A DNA stretch of 64,000 nt. Origin: Chitinophaga agri (GTDB lineage: Bacteria > Bacteroidota > Bacteroidia > Chitinophagales > Chitinophagaceae). The translations under genes were made by a program, and so were the position numbers. This document shows, piece after piece, positions 17,277 through 25,142 of the stretch. How positions within the stretch are numbered: the stretch's first letter is position 1; every line of letters begins with the position of its first letter. The stretch covers positions 868,001 to 932,000 of the forward strand of contig NZ_CP048113.1 of NCBI RefSeq assembly GCF_010093065.1, in the 5' to 3' direction. Under the pieces are notes generated by a model, which was not told the DNA's origin, ran no database searches, and saw nothing but the letters and a program-made list of their open reading frames with translations.

Positions 17277-17299
17277 AAAAAAAGACACTTATCGTGTCT
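17277..17299 (-). terminator. Intrinsic terminator between tetR and tolC
   Basis: On the minus strand, AGACAC-GATAA-GTGTCT is followed directly by seven T. It lies 88 bp after the tetR stop and 43 bp before the tolC start. It would end tetR transcripts and leave tolC dependent on read-through or on a promoter in the short space that also holds the operator-like site. Confidence 0.7.
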
Positions 17300-17386
17300 G
17301 TTGAAAATTAAAACGATCAGACTATAACCGGATACCCCGGCGATAGCGTTAGTGAAGCGCGCGCGCAGGCCTGCCGGTGCTGCCCG

Positions 17387-17992
17387 TTATTTTTTGATCA
17401 GGCGCAGGTAGTCATCTATTGTCGCCTTGATCAGTGTTTTGCTTTGATCATCAGGCAGATGCATCACCTTGATCCGTTCTCTGATGTATAGTGAGATCAG
17501 TCCATGTCCGAAAGCCCAGATCGATAGCGCTGCCGTGTGCAGATCCGGATAACGTAACTGATCCATCACAGGAGTCAGCACCTCAACAAGGAAGGCAAAT
17601 GACTCATCACAGTTTGGCCAGTCGTTTTCGTCTACCGCGTTCATAGGCGAACGAAGAATGAACATCAGGTCATACAGGTCCGGGTGCTCGAAACCGAAGT
17701 TGACGTAAGCATGCAGTAATTGCTCCAGTCTTTCCATGGGATCAGTCGCTGTTGTATAATGCATAAAGGCAACATACAGCTGCGCAAATGCCTGCCCCTG
17801 CACTTCATATAACAACTCGTCCTTGTCTTTATAGTAAAGGTAAATGGTCGCAGGGCTGTACTCTATTTTCTCGGCGATGTTCCTGATGGATGTCTTCTCA
17901 TAACCATCGTTAATGAACATCTCCATAGCAGTACTGATAATGCGTTTCCGCATTTCCTGTTTTTCCCTTTCCTTCCGGTCACTAATTCCCAT
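17387..17992 (-). CDS. TetR/AcrR-family transcriptional repressor
   Basis: The 201-residue regulator starts at the ATG at 17992 (MGISDRKEREKQEMRKRI); an upstream TTG is unlikely since it overlaps the -7 element. The N-terminal helix-turn-helix is canonical: IISTAMEMFINDGYEKTSIRNIAEKI then SPATIYLYYKDKDELLYEV. The C-terminal part is a ligand-binding helical domain. Its place at the head of the efflux genes, with matching dyads before tetR and before tolC, indicates autorepression and control of the pump, relieved by a pump substrate. The divergent NAD(P)-binding gene at 18091 shares the upstream region and may also be in its regulon. Confidence 0.92.
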   Translation of the reverse strand: MGISDRKEREKQEMRKRIISTAMEMFINDGYEKTSIRNIAEKIEYSPATIYLYYKDKDELLYEVQGQAFAQLYVAFMHYTTATDPMERLEQLLHAYVNFGFEHPDLYDLMFILRSPMNAVDENDWPNCDESFAFLVEVLTPVMDQLRYPDLHTAALSIWAFGHGLISLYIRERIKVMHLPDDQSKTLIKATIDDYLRLIKK

Positions 17993-18010
17993 AACAATTT
18001 CTTTACAATG

Positions 18011-18018
18011 CAAATTTA
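18011..18018 (-). promoter_or_regulatory. -7 promoter element of tetR
   Basis: On the minus strand the sequence reads TAAATTTG, a perfect match to the Bacteroidota -7 element TAnnTTTG, ending 18 bp before the tetR start. The operator-like dyad (18017-18032) sits directly upstream and overlaps it by two bases, which would block polymerase when bound. Confidence 0.55.
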
Positions 18019-18032
18019 ATGAACAGTGTTTA
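18017..18032. promoter_or_regulatory. Candidate TetR operator before tetR
   Basis: TAATGAACAGTGTTTA matches the site before tolC at 15 of 16 positions. The dyad continues outward with TTTAAT on the left and TATAAA on the right, giving imperfect symmetry over about 23 bp. It lies between tetR and the divergent gene at 18091. Confidence 0.65.
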
Positions 18033-18090
18033 TAAAATAAAATAAAATTAATAGTTTTACGTCACTATCTTATAACAAAAGACACCTTAC

Positions 18091-19053
18091 ATGGTCAGCA
18101 CTACATCAAATCTATCAGAATCAGCAGTTTACACAATTTTAGGAGCAGGAGGGGTGATCGCCAGGGAATTAACGGCCGTGTTACTGGAACACGGTAAACA
18201 GGTGCGTTTGGTAAGCCGGCGGGGACAGCCGGAGCAGGGGGTGACCAATGTGATGGCGGCGGATATGCTCGACCCGCTGCAAACAAGGAGGGCCGTCAGC
18301 GGTTCAGCCGTCGTTTTTCTGTGTGTCGGACTGAAATACGATCACAAGGTGTGGCAGGACGCCTGGCCTAAAATTATTCAGAACGTGATCCATGCCTGCA
18401 GCGAAGGAGGTATTCCGCTCATCTTTTTTGACAATGTGTACATGTATGGACTTGTAGATGGTAAAATGACCGAGGATACGCCTTATAACCCACGGAGTAA
18501 AAAAGGAGAGATCAGGGCCCTTGTAGCCCGTAAGATCATGGATAGGGTGAGTGAAGGCCGGCTGACCGCCACCATTGCCCGGGCGGCTGATTTCTACGGT
18601 CCCGGCGCGAGCGCCACCGGCGTGCTGAACATGATGGTGATAGATAAACTGGCAAAAGGACAAACCGCCAACTGGATCGGGAATGATCACGTGCCACATA
18701 GCTATACCTACACTCCCGATGCCGGCAGGGCATTGTATATGCTGGCTACAGATGCATCGACCTATAACCAGGTATGGCACCTGCCCACCACCAATCCTGC
18801 ACCTAACGGTAAGGAATATGTGGAGATGATCGCAGCTGCTTTACACACAAAGCCGAAATACACAAAGCTCAACAGCTTCATGATCAGGCTGGCCGGGTTC
18901 TTTAACACCACTGTCGCCGAAGTCCACGAGATGATGTATCAGACCACACACCCTTACCTGTTCGACAGTACGAAGTTTGAGAAGCATTTTCATTTTACTC
19001 CCACTGCCTACAAAGATGGTATTGAACAGATCATAAAAGCGTATAAAAGCTGA
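18091..19053 (+). CDS. NAD(P)-binding epimerase/dehydratase-family protein
   Basis: The 320-residue protein has an atypical extended-SDR Rossmann fold. The dinucleotide-binding loop is YTILGAGGVIARELTAVL (about 14-31). The active-site region reads FFDNVYMYGLVDG, with a Tyr but without the usual YxxxK spacing, as in the group of SDR-like epimerases that act on small or unknown substrates. The C-terminal half includes GPGASATGVLN and a typical substrate-binding region. It is transcribed divergently from tetR with 98 bp between the starts, a common arrangement for a target of the regulator. The substrate is not known, and a role in modifying an efflux substrate is only a guess. Confidence 0.85.
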   Translation: MVSTTSNLSESAVYTILGAGGVIARELTAVLLEHGKQVRLVSRRGQPEQGVTNVMAADMLDPLQTRRAVSGSAVVFLCVGLKYDHKVWQDAWPKIIQNVIHACSEGGIPLIFFDNVYMYGLVDGKMTEDTPYNPRSKKGEIRALVARKIMDRVSEGRLTATIARAADFYGPGASATGVLNMMVIDKLAKGQTANWIGNDHVPHSYTYTPDAGRALYMLATDASTYNQVWHLPTTNPAPNGKEYVEMIAAALHTKPKYTKLNSFMIRLAGFFNTTVAEVHEMMYQTTHPYLFDSTKFEKHFHFTPTAYKDGIEQIIKAYKS

Positions 19054-19060
19054 AAAAAAA

Positions 19061-19093
19061 TTTGGTGATATAAGTTTTCCGTTTATATCTTTG
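19061..19093 (+). promoter_or_regulatory. Bacteroidota-type promoter of the SAM-controlled operon
   Basis: TTTG at 19061-19064 and TATCTTTG at 19086-19093 match the -33 and -7 elements of the main Bacteroidota sigma factor, with 21 bp between them. Transcription would begin near 19100, just before the riboswitch. Confidence 0.75.
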
Positions 19094-19111
19094 CACCAGT
19101 TCTTTAAGTTT

Positions 19112-19218
19112 CTTATCAAGAAAGGCAGAGGGAAATGGCCCTGTGAAGCCTTAGCAACCATCCGGAACCACCAAACCGGAAAGGTGCTACATCCACCCCG
19201 CATCGCGGGAAAGATAAG
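19112..19218 (+). promoter_or_regulatory. SAM-I (S-box) riboswitch aptamer
   Basis: CTTATC (19112-19117) pairs with GATAAG (19213-19218) to close P1. Inside are the conserved S-box blocks: AAGAAAGGCAGAGGGA after P1, GGCCCTGTGAAGCC, TTAGCAACC and AAGGTGCTA. These form the four-way SAM-binding junction. The aptamer is followed by a strong intrinsic terminator (19256-19290), so high S-adenosylmethionine should stop transcription before the downstream trans-sulfuration gene. Confidence 0.95.
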
Positions 19219-19255
19219 TCAGTAGGTTTGATCGATATTTACTCAAAATATATTC

Positions 19256-19290
19256 AACTCACCTGGCTACCAGGTGAGTTTTTTTGTTTT
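19256..19290 (+). terminator. Riboswitch expression-platform terminator
   Basis: AACTCACCTGG and CCAGGTGAGTT form a perfect 11-bp stem with a 3-nt loop, followed by TTTTTTGTTTT. It lies 38 bp after the SAM-I aptamer and about 95 bp before the regulated gene. I could not trace a clear anti-terminator. Confidence 0.9.
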
Positions 19291-19384
19291 AAGACCTCCC
19301 TGTCGCTATCTGCTCTTCTCTGATAAGTTCCCCTAAGGAACCTGTTTATTCAACAATTTTCATCAAACTTAAAAACACAAAGAG

Positions 19385-20557
19385 ATGAGCACAATCACAC
19401 AACTGATCCATTCTATTCCCGTAGACCCACAGACCGGCGCCATCGCAGTGCCCATCTACCAGACTTCCACCTTTGTACAGGAAGCGCCCGGCGTTAACAA
19501 GGGCTATGACTATGCACGTACCAATAACCCGACCCGCGAAACACTGGAGAAGATCGTTGCCCAGCTGGAAGACGGCGCCACGGGTATTGCTTTTTCCAGC
19601 GGTCTTGCCGCCATTGACGCTATCCTGAAACTGTTGCAGTATGGAGACGAGATCGTCGCTGTAGATGATATTTACGGAGGTGCCTTCCGGTTATTCAATA
19701 AAGTATACCAGAAGTTCGGCATCAAAGTAACCTATGTTGATACTTCGGATGTGCAGGCGGTATTCAATGCCATCACTCCCAGGACAAAGCTCATATGGCT
19801 GGAAACGCCTACCAATCCCACCCTGAAGATCTCCGACATTGCCGCACTGGCAAAGATCGCCGCTGCCAGCAAATGCCTCTTCTGTGTAGACAATACCTTC
19901 GCCTCTCCCGTGCTGCAACAGCCGTTAAATTTAGGTGCCGATATCGTTATTCACAGTGCTACCAAATATCTCGGCGGACATAGCGACCTGATAGCCGGCG
20001 TAGTAGTGACCAAAACGCCCGAACTGGGTGCCGAGATAAAATTCTATCAGAACGCCTGTGGCGCCATCCTCTCGCCATTCGACAGCTTCCTGCTGATCCG
20101 TGGTATAGAGACCCTGCATCTGCGTGTAAGGCAGCATTGTAGTAATGCTCAGCAGATAGCAGCATACCTGGCGATACATCCATTGGTAGACAAAGTTTTC
20201 TACCCTGGACTACCGTCCCATCCCGGACATGAAATTGCAAAGAAACAGGCCAAAGGTTTCGGTGGTATTGTCTCCTTTACCCTGAAAGAAGACACGGAGG
20301 CGGCTGCACTGGCGTTTGTGACGTCCACGCAGTTGTTTAAACTGGCAGAAAGCCTGGGCGGTATTAAAAGCCTGCTATGTCACCCGGCAGGAATGACGCA
20401 TAAATCCATCCCCGGCGAAACCCGCAGAGCGGCCGGAGTAGCGGATAGTCTCATCCGTTTGTCCGTCGGACTGGAAGAACCGGCCGACCTCCTTTCAGAC
20501 CTTGATCTTGCCTTTCATAAAATTCAGCAGGCGACCGGGTCTGTTTTAAGTCTATAG
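19385..20557 (+). CDS. metB: Trans-sulfuration enzyme (cystathionine gamma-synthase-like, PLP-dependent)
   Basis: This 390-residue PLP enzyme belongs to the Cys/Met metabolism family (cystathionine gamma-synthase, gamma-lyase, O-acetylhomoserine sulfhydrylase). Motifs are PIYQTSTFVQ (23-32), YARTNNPTRETLE with the phosphate-binding Tyr and Arg, SSGLAAIDAI (71-80), VDNTFASP and the PLP lysine in HSATKYLGGHSD (Lys194). Control by a SAM-I riboswitch places it in methionine biosynthesis, which favours gamma-synthase (O-activated homoserine plus cysteine to cystathionine) or sulfhydrylase activity over lyase. The symbol metB is a best guess, as these subfamilies cannot be separated by eye. Confidence 0.9.
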   Translation: MSTITQLIHSIPVDPQTGAIAVPIYQTSTFVQEAPGVNKGYDYARTNNPTRETLEKIVAQLEDGATGIAFSSGLAAIDAILKLLQYGDEIVAVDDIYGGAFRLFNKVYQKFGIKVTYVDTSDVQAVFNAITPRTKLIWLETPTNPTLKISDIAALAKIAAASKCLFCVDNTFASPVLQQPLNLGADIVIHSATKYLGGHSDLIAGVVVTKTPELGAEIKFYQNACGAILSPFDSFLLIRGIETLHLRVRQHCSNAQQIAAYLAIHPLVDKVFYPGLPSHPGHEIAKKQAKGFGGIVSFTLKEDTEAAALAFVTSTQLFKLAESLGGIKSLLCHPAGMTHKSIPGETRRAAGVADSLIRLSVGLEEPADLLSDLDLAFHKIQQATGSVLSL

Positions 20558-20565
20558 TTTCGTAG

Positions 20566-20595
20566 TTTGCAGTTCCGGATGATCCAAACTGCAAA
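20566..20595 (+). other. Hairpin between metB-like gene and amidohydrolase gene
   Basis: TTTGCAGTT and AACTGCAAA form a 9-bp stem, extended inside by GGA/TCC, just after the metB-like stop and 9 bp before the next start. There is no T run after it, so it more likely tunes read-through or RNA stability than ends transcription. Confidence 0.5.
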
Positions 20596-20604
20596 TTGTT
20601 AACT

Positions 20605-21924
20605 ATGTTAAAACCGATGTTATTCAGTGTTTGTCTTTCCGCTATATGTTTGTATACCAATGCGCAGGACAACACATCATTTATAATTAAAGATGTTACG
20701 CTGATTGACGGGAGCGGGCAGCCTGCCCGTTCTAATGTCAGTCTTGTGGTCAGCGATGATACGATCGCGGCCATATTACCCGCTGGCATCAACTATCCTG
20801 TGAAAGTTGCGGAAGAGATCAACGGGGCAGGCAAAACGATCATGCCATTGATGGTTGATGCCCATTGTCATGTAGGTATCCTCAAAGGCACTACGATCGC
20901 CAGCCAGCACTTCACTCCCGACAATGTTTCCCGTCAGCTGAATAAATATCTCCAATACGGTATCGGTACCGTGTTAAGTCTCGGTACGGACCAGCCACAG
21001 GGTTTCATGCTCCGTGATGCCTCCCGTGCTGACATGCTGGGAGGGGCTTCCTATTATACTGCTGGTTTTGGCTTCGGCGTGCCCCGTGGTACACCACCGG
21101 CGGCCTTTGGCCCGAGCATCCTCCGTCCGGGTAGTGCAGATGAGGCCCTGCAGCAAATGCAGCACCTCGTTACCCTGAAACCTGATTTTATCAAGATCTG
21201 GGTAGATGGTGCCCCCCGTATGCTCCCCGAGATCTATCGGGCGATCATCACTGAAGCACATGCCAACAATATCAAAGTAGCCGCCCACGTTTACTACCTG
21301 GAAGATGCACGTCAGCTGGTAGATGCCGGTATTGACGTACTCGCCCACAGCATCCGTGACCAGGAGGTGGATGATGCACTGATCAGGGCCATGAAGCTGA
21401 AGAACGTGTTTTATATCCCCACCCTCTGTATAGAAGAATTCGGACTGGTCTATGGCGCCGCCAGCCCCGGATGGTTCACTGACCCTTTTTTCGTGCGTTC
21501 CCTGGAACCAGGTGCATGGGACCTGCTGAACAGCGACGCCTATCGCAAACAACAGCAGGAAGATAAGGACAGGGACCGTAAGATCAGGGCCTTTGCGATC
21601 GCGAAAACCAATCTGCATAAAATGGACAGCGCCGGTGTGAAGATCGCTATGGGCACTGATTCAGGCGCACAACCAGTCAGGGCGCAGGGCTTCTCCGAAC
21701 ACCGGGAATTACAGCTGATGACAGCAGCCGGCATTCCTGCTGTAAAAGCGATCAGTTATGCCAGCCGGAATGGTGCCGCCCTACTGGGAATAGATAAACA
21801 GACCGGCACCTTACAGCCGGGTAAGAAGGCAGACTTTATACTGCTGGATGCAGACCCGCAACTGGATGTCAGAGCTACGCAAAATATCAGCGGCATCTGG
21901 AAGAACGGGAAACAGATACGATAA
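20605..21924 (+). CDS. Exported amidohydrolase-family metal-dependent hydrolase
   Basis: The start is the ATG at 20605, which gives the signal peptide MLKPMLFSVCLSAICLYTNAQ; an in-frame TTG just upstream is unlikely. Family features are the N-terminal beta-sandwich (LIDGSGQPARSNVSLVV), the first metal pair DAHCHVG, the Lys of IKIWVDG, His in KVAAHVYY and VLAHSI, the catalytic Asp in MGTDSG, and the C-terminal GTLQPGKKADFILLDADP. Relatives include imidazolonepropionase-like and prolidase-like enzymes; the substrate is unknown. It lies 47 bp after the metB-like gene and 40 bp before the YdcF-like gene, so all three may be read from the SAM-controlled promoter. Confidence 0.9.
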   Translation: MLKPMLFSVCLSAICLYTNAQDNTSFIIKDVTLIDGSGQPARSNVSLVVSDDTIAAILPAGINYPVKVAEEINGAGKTIMPLMVDAHCHVGILKGTTIASQHFTPDNVSRQLNKYLQYGIGTVLSLGTDQPQGFMLRDASRADMLGGASYYTAGFGFGVPRGTPPAAFGPSILRPGSADEALQQMQHLVTLKPDFIKIWVDGAPRMLPEIYRAIITEAHANNIKVAAHVYYLEDARQLVDAGIDVLAHSIRDQEVDDALIRAMKLKNVFYIPTLCIEEFGLVYGAASPGWFTDPFFVRSLEPGAWDLLNSDAYRKQQQEDKDRDRKIRAFAIAKTNLHKMDSAGVKIAMGTDSGAQPVRAQGFSEHRELQLMTAAGIPAVKAISYASRNGAALLGIDKQTGTLQPGKKADFILLDADPQLDVRATQNISGIWKNGKQIR

Positions 21925-21964
21925 CTAAAAGGGGGGCGTTGCCAACACGCCTCAGGGTAAAAAT

Positions 21965-23275
21965 ATGAGATCAGCATTAAACATCGGCCTATGCCTGTTA
22001 TTATCTGCAATGACATTAACGGGGTATGGGCAGACCAGAAAAAAGAAATCAGCGAAGGGTAAATCAAAAGCCAGGACAACGGTGAGAGCAGCAGCACCAA
22101 AGGTCACAGGACCTGTTTACACCACAGCACAGCAGGTACAGATGAGAAAGTCTTTCTTCCTGCTGTATGTATTGGAAAGAAAAGGAGCAGCACATGATAT
22201 GGTGTTGAAGAGCACCGCGTTTAACCGTCTCGCAGCGGAACGCCAGGAAAGGCTGAAGGCGGCTTACAGCGATTGTGGTGATGCCGCGTGTATCGGTACT
22301 GCATTGTTATGGACAGCGGAAGATATCAGGGAAGCCGGAGAGGAGTTCAAGCGCCTCACCATTGCCGATACTGATATGGCGCAGTTAGTAGAGCGCCTGA
22401 AGATAGAATCCCGTTATCCGGTATATAACGATGCCTCAGATACGACCTTTATACGTAAAGCATGGGAAGATGTTGCGGCAGGTATGAACCATGTCTACAA
22501 AGTATACCTGCAGGCCGTACCACCCCGCTATCCAAAGATCGATTCGATCTCTTTCAGACCATCCGATCCGGCGTTCGTACAGAAGGTGAAGGCCGCTACC
22601 CAGCAGGTGCTGACAGCCGGTGCAGGGAACACCTTCTTCAAACCATCTTTGCTTGCGTCACTAAAAGCGCTGGAGATCAACGGCCGGGATGAGGCCACCC
22701 GCTATGAACCTTTATACAAGGGCAGCAATGCAGCACCTTTCTCCAAGTCAAGAAGGATCAACTGGAATGCGTATAAATATACCGCTATCCTCGTACCAGG
22801 TGCCGGCCCGGGTAAGGCGGGCGCCTCGATGGACAGTATGGGCGCCTACCGTTGCGGACTGGCGGCTGAACAGTACAGAAAGAACATGGCTCCTTTCATT
22901 ATTGTTTCCGGTGGACATGTCCATCCTTACAAAACACCGTTCTGCGAAGCAATAGAAATGAAAAAATATATGGTGAGCAAACTGGGTATTCCGGATAGCG
23001 CCGTGATCATAGAGCCGCATGCAAGGCATACGACGACCAACATCAGGAATGCTGTCAGACTGGCTTCTTTATTCAATATGCCTGCTGCAAAGCCGATGTT
23101 GATCGTGTCAGATGCGTTTCAGTCACTGGCGATAGAAAAAATGGCGATCCGTTTTATTAACGAGATCGGCTATCTGCCATATAAGGGAATAGAAAGAAGG
23201 AGCAATACGGAAAATGTGATCATGCCTGACCTGCGGGCATGGCAGCAGGACCCTGAAGATCCGCTCGATCCTTAA
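21965..23275 (+). CDS. YdcF/DUF218-family protein, exported or membrane-anchored
   Basis: The 436 residues begin with a signal peptide (MRSALNIGLCLLLSAMTLTGYGQ) and a Lys/Arg-rich linker (TRKKKSAKGKSKAR). The C-terminal part (about 260-420) is a DUF218 domain as in YdcF, SanA and ElyC: YTAILVPGAGPGKA, FIIVSGGHVHP, YKTPFCEAIEMKKYM, IIEPHARHTTTNIRNAV and MLIVSDAFQSLAIEKMA. The family is linked to envelope functions and possible SAM or nucleotide binding, with biochemistry still unclear. The N-terminal 230 residues are helical and not recognised. The 3' end overlaps the convergent symporter gene by 56 bp. It sits at the end of the SAM-controlled gene cluster. Confidence 0.85.
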   Translation: MRSALNIGLCLLLSAMTLTGYGQTRKKKSAKGKSKARTTVRAAAPKVTGPVYTTAQQVQMRKSFFLLYVLERKGAAHDMVLKSTAFNRLAAERQERLKAAYSDCGDAACIGTALLWTAEDIREAGEEFKRLTIADTDMAQLVERLKIESRYPVYNDASDTTFIRKAWEDVAAGMNHVYKVYLQAVPPRYPKIDSISFRPSDPAFVQKVKAATQQVLTAGAGNTFFKPSLLASLKALEINGRDEATRYEPLYKGSNAAPFSKSRRINWNAYKYTAILVPGAGPGKAGASMDSMGAYRCGLAAEQYRKNMAPFIIVSGGHVHPYKTPFCEAIEMKKYMVSKLGIPDSAVIIEPHARHTTTNIRNAVRLASLFNMPAAKPMLIVSDAFQSLAIEKMAIRFINEIGYLPYKGIERRSNTENVIMPDLRAWQQDPEDPLDP

Positions 23276-24482
23276 GCCAGTTGCGCCCTTTTATCACCCT
23301 GGTTACCATCATGGCGGCTACCGTATCTCCGGTGGCATTCAGAATGGTAGCCAGGGGATCTACCAGGGTACCGATCACCATCACAGCCGGTAAGGCTTCT
23401 ATAGGAAAACCATATACAGACATTACCAGCAGTTCCCCGATATATCCTCCGTTAGGAATACCCCCTTCCACAATACTCACGATCACTGTTACGCCCAACG
23501 CCAGCAGCACAGTGTCTACGCCTGTCAGCGGCCGACCGAACATGGCGAATACCACCCCGATCTTTATAACAGAAGAGATACTGGAACCATCTTTATGCAA
23601 GGGGCCACCCAATGGTACCACTACGTTGCCGATGTGCTCAGGGATGCCCATGCGCTGTGCGGCGATCAGGTTAGCTGGCATCGTGGCGATACTGCTGCAG
23701 GAGCCGAGCGCCGTAAAGGCAGGCACAAGGTTATGCTTCCAATAGAGCTTCACACCAGCGAAACCACCCGCCAGAAAGGCATATACACTGAATAATACAA
23801 GGAAGTAAAAGAAGCCGAATCCATAGTATAAAGCCATGGAACTGGCATAGGTACCGAACAGCTGCGGACCAAGCGTTCCCACCTGATAGGCAAAGTAAGC
23901 GCCGAGACCTATCGGCCCGAGTAACATAATGAGTTCAAGCAGGGACTTCATCACCTCATTGCCGGAATGCAGGAAGTTCCGGAATGCCTTACCGGCATCA
24001 CCTGCTTTCAGGGCAGCAAAGCCGGTGAGCGCCGAGAAGATAATGAAAGGCAGCATATTCCTGCGTGACAGCAGTTCAAAGAATTCGCCTACCGTCAGCA
24101 GTCGTACGATCTGCTCACCAAAACCGGCAGGGTGCATATCCGGATCTTCCGTAAACGTACCCGGCGCCACCGCCTTCAGCGGAAAGATCCAGATGGCAAC
24201 GATGGTCAGGAAGGCCGATACAAGCACGGTACCCAGGAATACAAGGCTCATCACAGAAATGACCTTACCCACTTTCTGACCGGTATCAATATTGGCAATG
24301 GCAGAAGCGATGGCAAAGAACACCAGCGGGATGACAGCTGTAAAGAGCAGGTTCAGGAATATATCGCCGATCGGTTTGATCACCTCTACCTGTTTACCAA
24401 AGATCAGCCCCAGGATACTGCCGGCAATAATGCCGCCTAGTAGGGTCAGCAGGCTGCTGTAATTTTTAAGAATATTGCGCAT
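23220..24482 (-). CDS. Dicarboxylate/amino acid:cation symporter (DAACS family)
   Basis: This 420-residue inner-membrane protein resembles GltP/DctA carriers that take up glutamate, aspartate or C4-dicarboxylates with H+ or Na+. It has about eight hydrophobic segments and the family motifs LLFTAVIPLVFFAIASAI, LGSCSSIATMPANLIAA (the serine-rich re-entrant loop, with IATMP in place of SATLP) and VVPLGGPLHKDGSSI followed later by GIPNGGYIGELLVMS and NATGDTVAAMMV. The IATMP variant may mean a different substrate from classical GltP. On the minus strand TATATTTG occurs 5-12 bp before the start, which would give a very short or absent leader. Its 3' end overlaps the YdcF-like gene. Confidence 0.9.
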   Translation of the reverse strand: MRNILKNYSSLLTLLGGIIAGSILGLIFGKQVEVIKPIGDIFLNLLFTAVIPLVFFAIASAIANIDTGQKVGKVISVMSLVFLGTVLVSAFLTIVAIWIFPLKAVAPGTFTEDPDMHPAGFGEQIVRLLTVGEFFELLSRRNMLPFIIFSALTGFAALKAGDAGKAFRNFLHSGNEVMKSLLELIMLLGPIGLGAYFAYQVGTLGPQLFGTYASSMALYYGFGFFYFLVLFSVYAFLAGGFAGVKLYWKHNLVPAFTALGSCSSIATMPANLIAAQRMGIPEHIGNVVVPLGGPLHKDGSSISSVIKIGVVFAMFGRPLTGVDTVLLALGVTVIVSIVEGGIPNGGYIGELLVMSVYGFPIEALPAVMVIGTLVDPLATILNATGDTVAAMMVTRVIKGRNWLKDRADLQGPAAMPAGQA

Positions 24483-24571
24483 AGGTCAAATATATTGAAA
24501 AGTCTGTTTGCCCGGTATGCATACACGGAAGCAGCCGGGTAGGAGCAGGCGGCTGTATTACCCGAAAAATT

Positions 24572-24588
24572 TAATTGTTAAATTGACA
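24572..24588. promoter_or_regulatory. AraR-like dyad, distal copy
   Basis: TAATTGT-N4-TTGACA here is nearly identical over 20 bp to the copy before araR (26593) and shares the fixed bases with the copy before araB (27485). It may be an AraR site or a common promoter motif. It lies 90 bp upstream of the symporter start (minus strand) and at the head of the repeat region (plus strand). Confidence 0.4.
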
Positions 24589-24706
24589 TTTATCATTAAC
24601 TTGCACCCAGTAGCGATTGTTGTTTGCCAATAAAGAGAGCAAGGTAATTCCACAGAATATGAAGACTGATCCGACCGGCAAAACTTCCCGTGAAAAAATC
24701 AGGAAT

Positions 24707-24790
24707 CAGGAATGAGCAATCAGTGCGCCATCAGGCATGATAGTGCTGCTTTATAATCAACGTATGCCATTTGCAGGTCAAATGCGTCCG
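24707..24790 (+). repeat. 84-bp direct repeat, copy 1
   Basis: It runs from CAGGAATGAG to GCGTCCG and matches the copy at 24830-24913 at about five of six positions without gaps. The longest identical blocks are GCATGATAGTGCTGCTTTA and GCCATTTGCAGGTCAAA. Confidence 0.8.
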
Positions 24791-24829
24791 GGTAGCGCTT
24801 TCGGCTGAATTACATAAGAAATTAAGCAC

Positions 24830-24913
24830 CAGGAATGAGGGATTAGTGCGCTGGAAAGCATGATAGTGCTGCTTTACTATCATCGTACGCCATTTGCAGG
24901 TCAAAGACGTCCG
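24830..24913 (+). repeat. 84-bp direct repeat, copy 2
   Basis: Second copy of the 84-bp repeat, starting 123 bp after the first copy starts. The differences cluster near the left end and in the middle, which suggests an old duplication. Confidence 0.8.
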
Positions 24914-25059
24914 TCAAAACAGCAGGTTGTACGCCGGGCTTGTGACTCTATAAGATCAATTCTCAATTCCTCGTTAAAACTGTTTCTGCGAGCTGCATGC
25001 AAATTTCCCAGGTAATTTTTGCCGCATGCGGCCGATTCAATAACGTGAACTAGGTCGGC

Positions 25060-25091
25060 GAAGGTCGAAATCATTCGACCTTCTATTTTTT
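25060..25091 (+). terminator. Orphan intrinsic terminator
   Basis: GAAGGTCGAA and TTCGACCTTC form a perfect 10-bp stem with loop ATCA, followed by TATTTTTTCC. It faces the plus strand, 77 bp before the HAD gene, with no plus-strand gene upstream for over 1.7 kb. Confidence 0.8.
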
Positions 25092-25134
25092 CCTTCACCT
25101 CATGCCTGACATAGGCACTCTTCCCTGAATTGAT

Positions 25135-25142
25135 TAGCTTTG
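25135..25142 (+). promoter_or_regulatory. -7 element of the HAD gene
   Basis: TAGCTTTG matches TAnnTTTG, 25 bp before the HAD start; no good -33 partner is seen. GCCTG (25144-25148) and CAGGC (25161-25165) could form a hairpin just before the start codon. Confidence 0.4.

Larger units (their letters stand above)
24605..25091 (+). ncRNA. Candidate noncoding transcript containing two 84-bp repeats
   Basis: A strong plus-strand intrinsic terminator at 25060-25091 has no gene before it: the nearest upstream gene (symporter) points the other way. A promoter-like motif is at 24572-24600. Between them are the two 84-bp repeats and no credible ORF. The limits are inferred; the 5' end is a guess. It could equally be a decayed gene or a leader. 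Confidence 0.3.
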
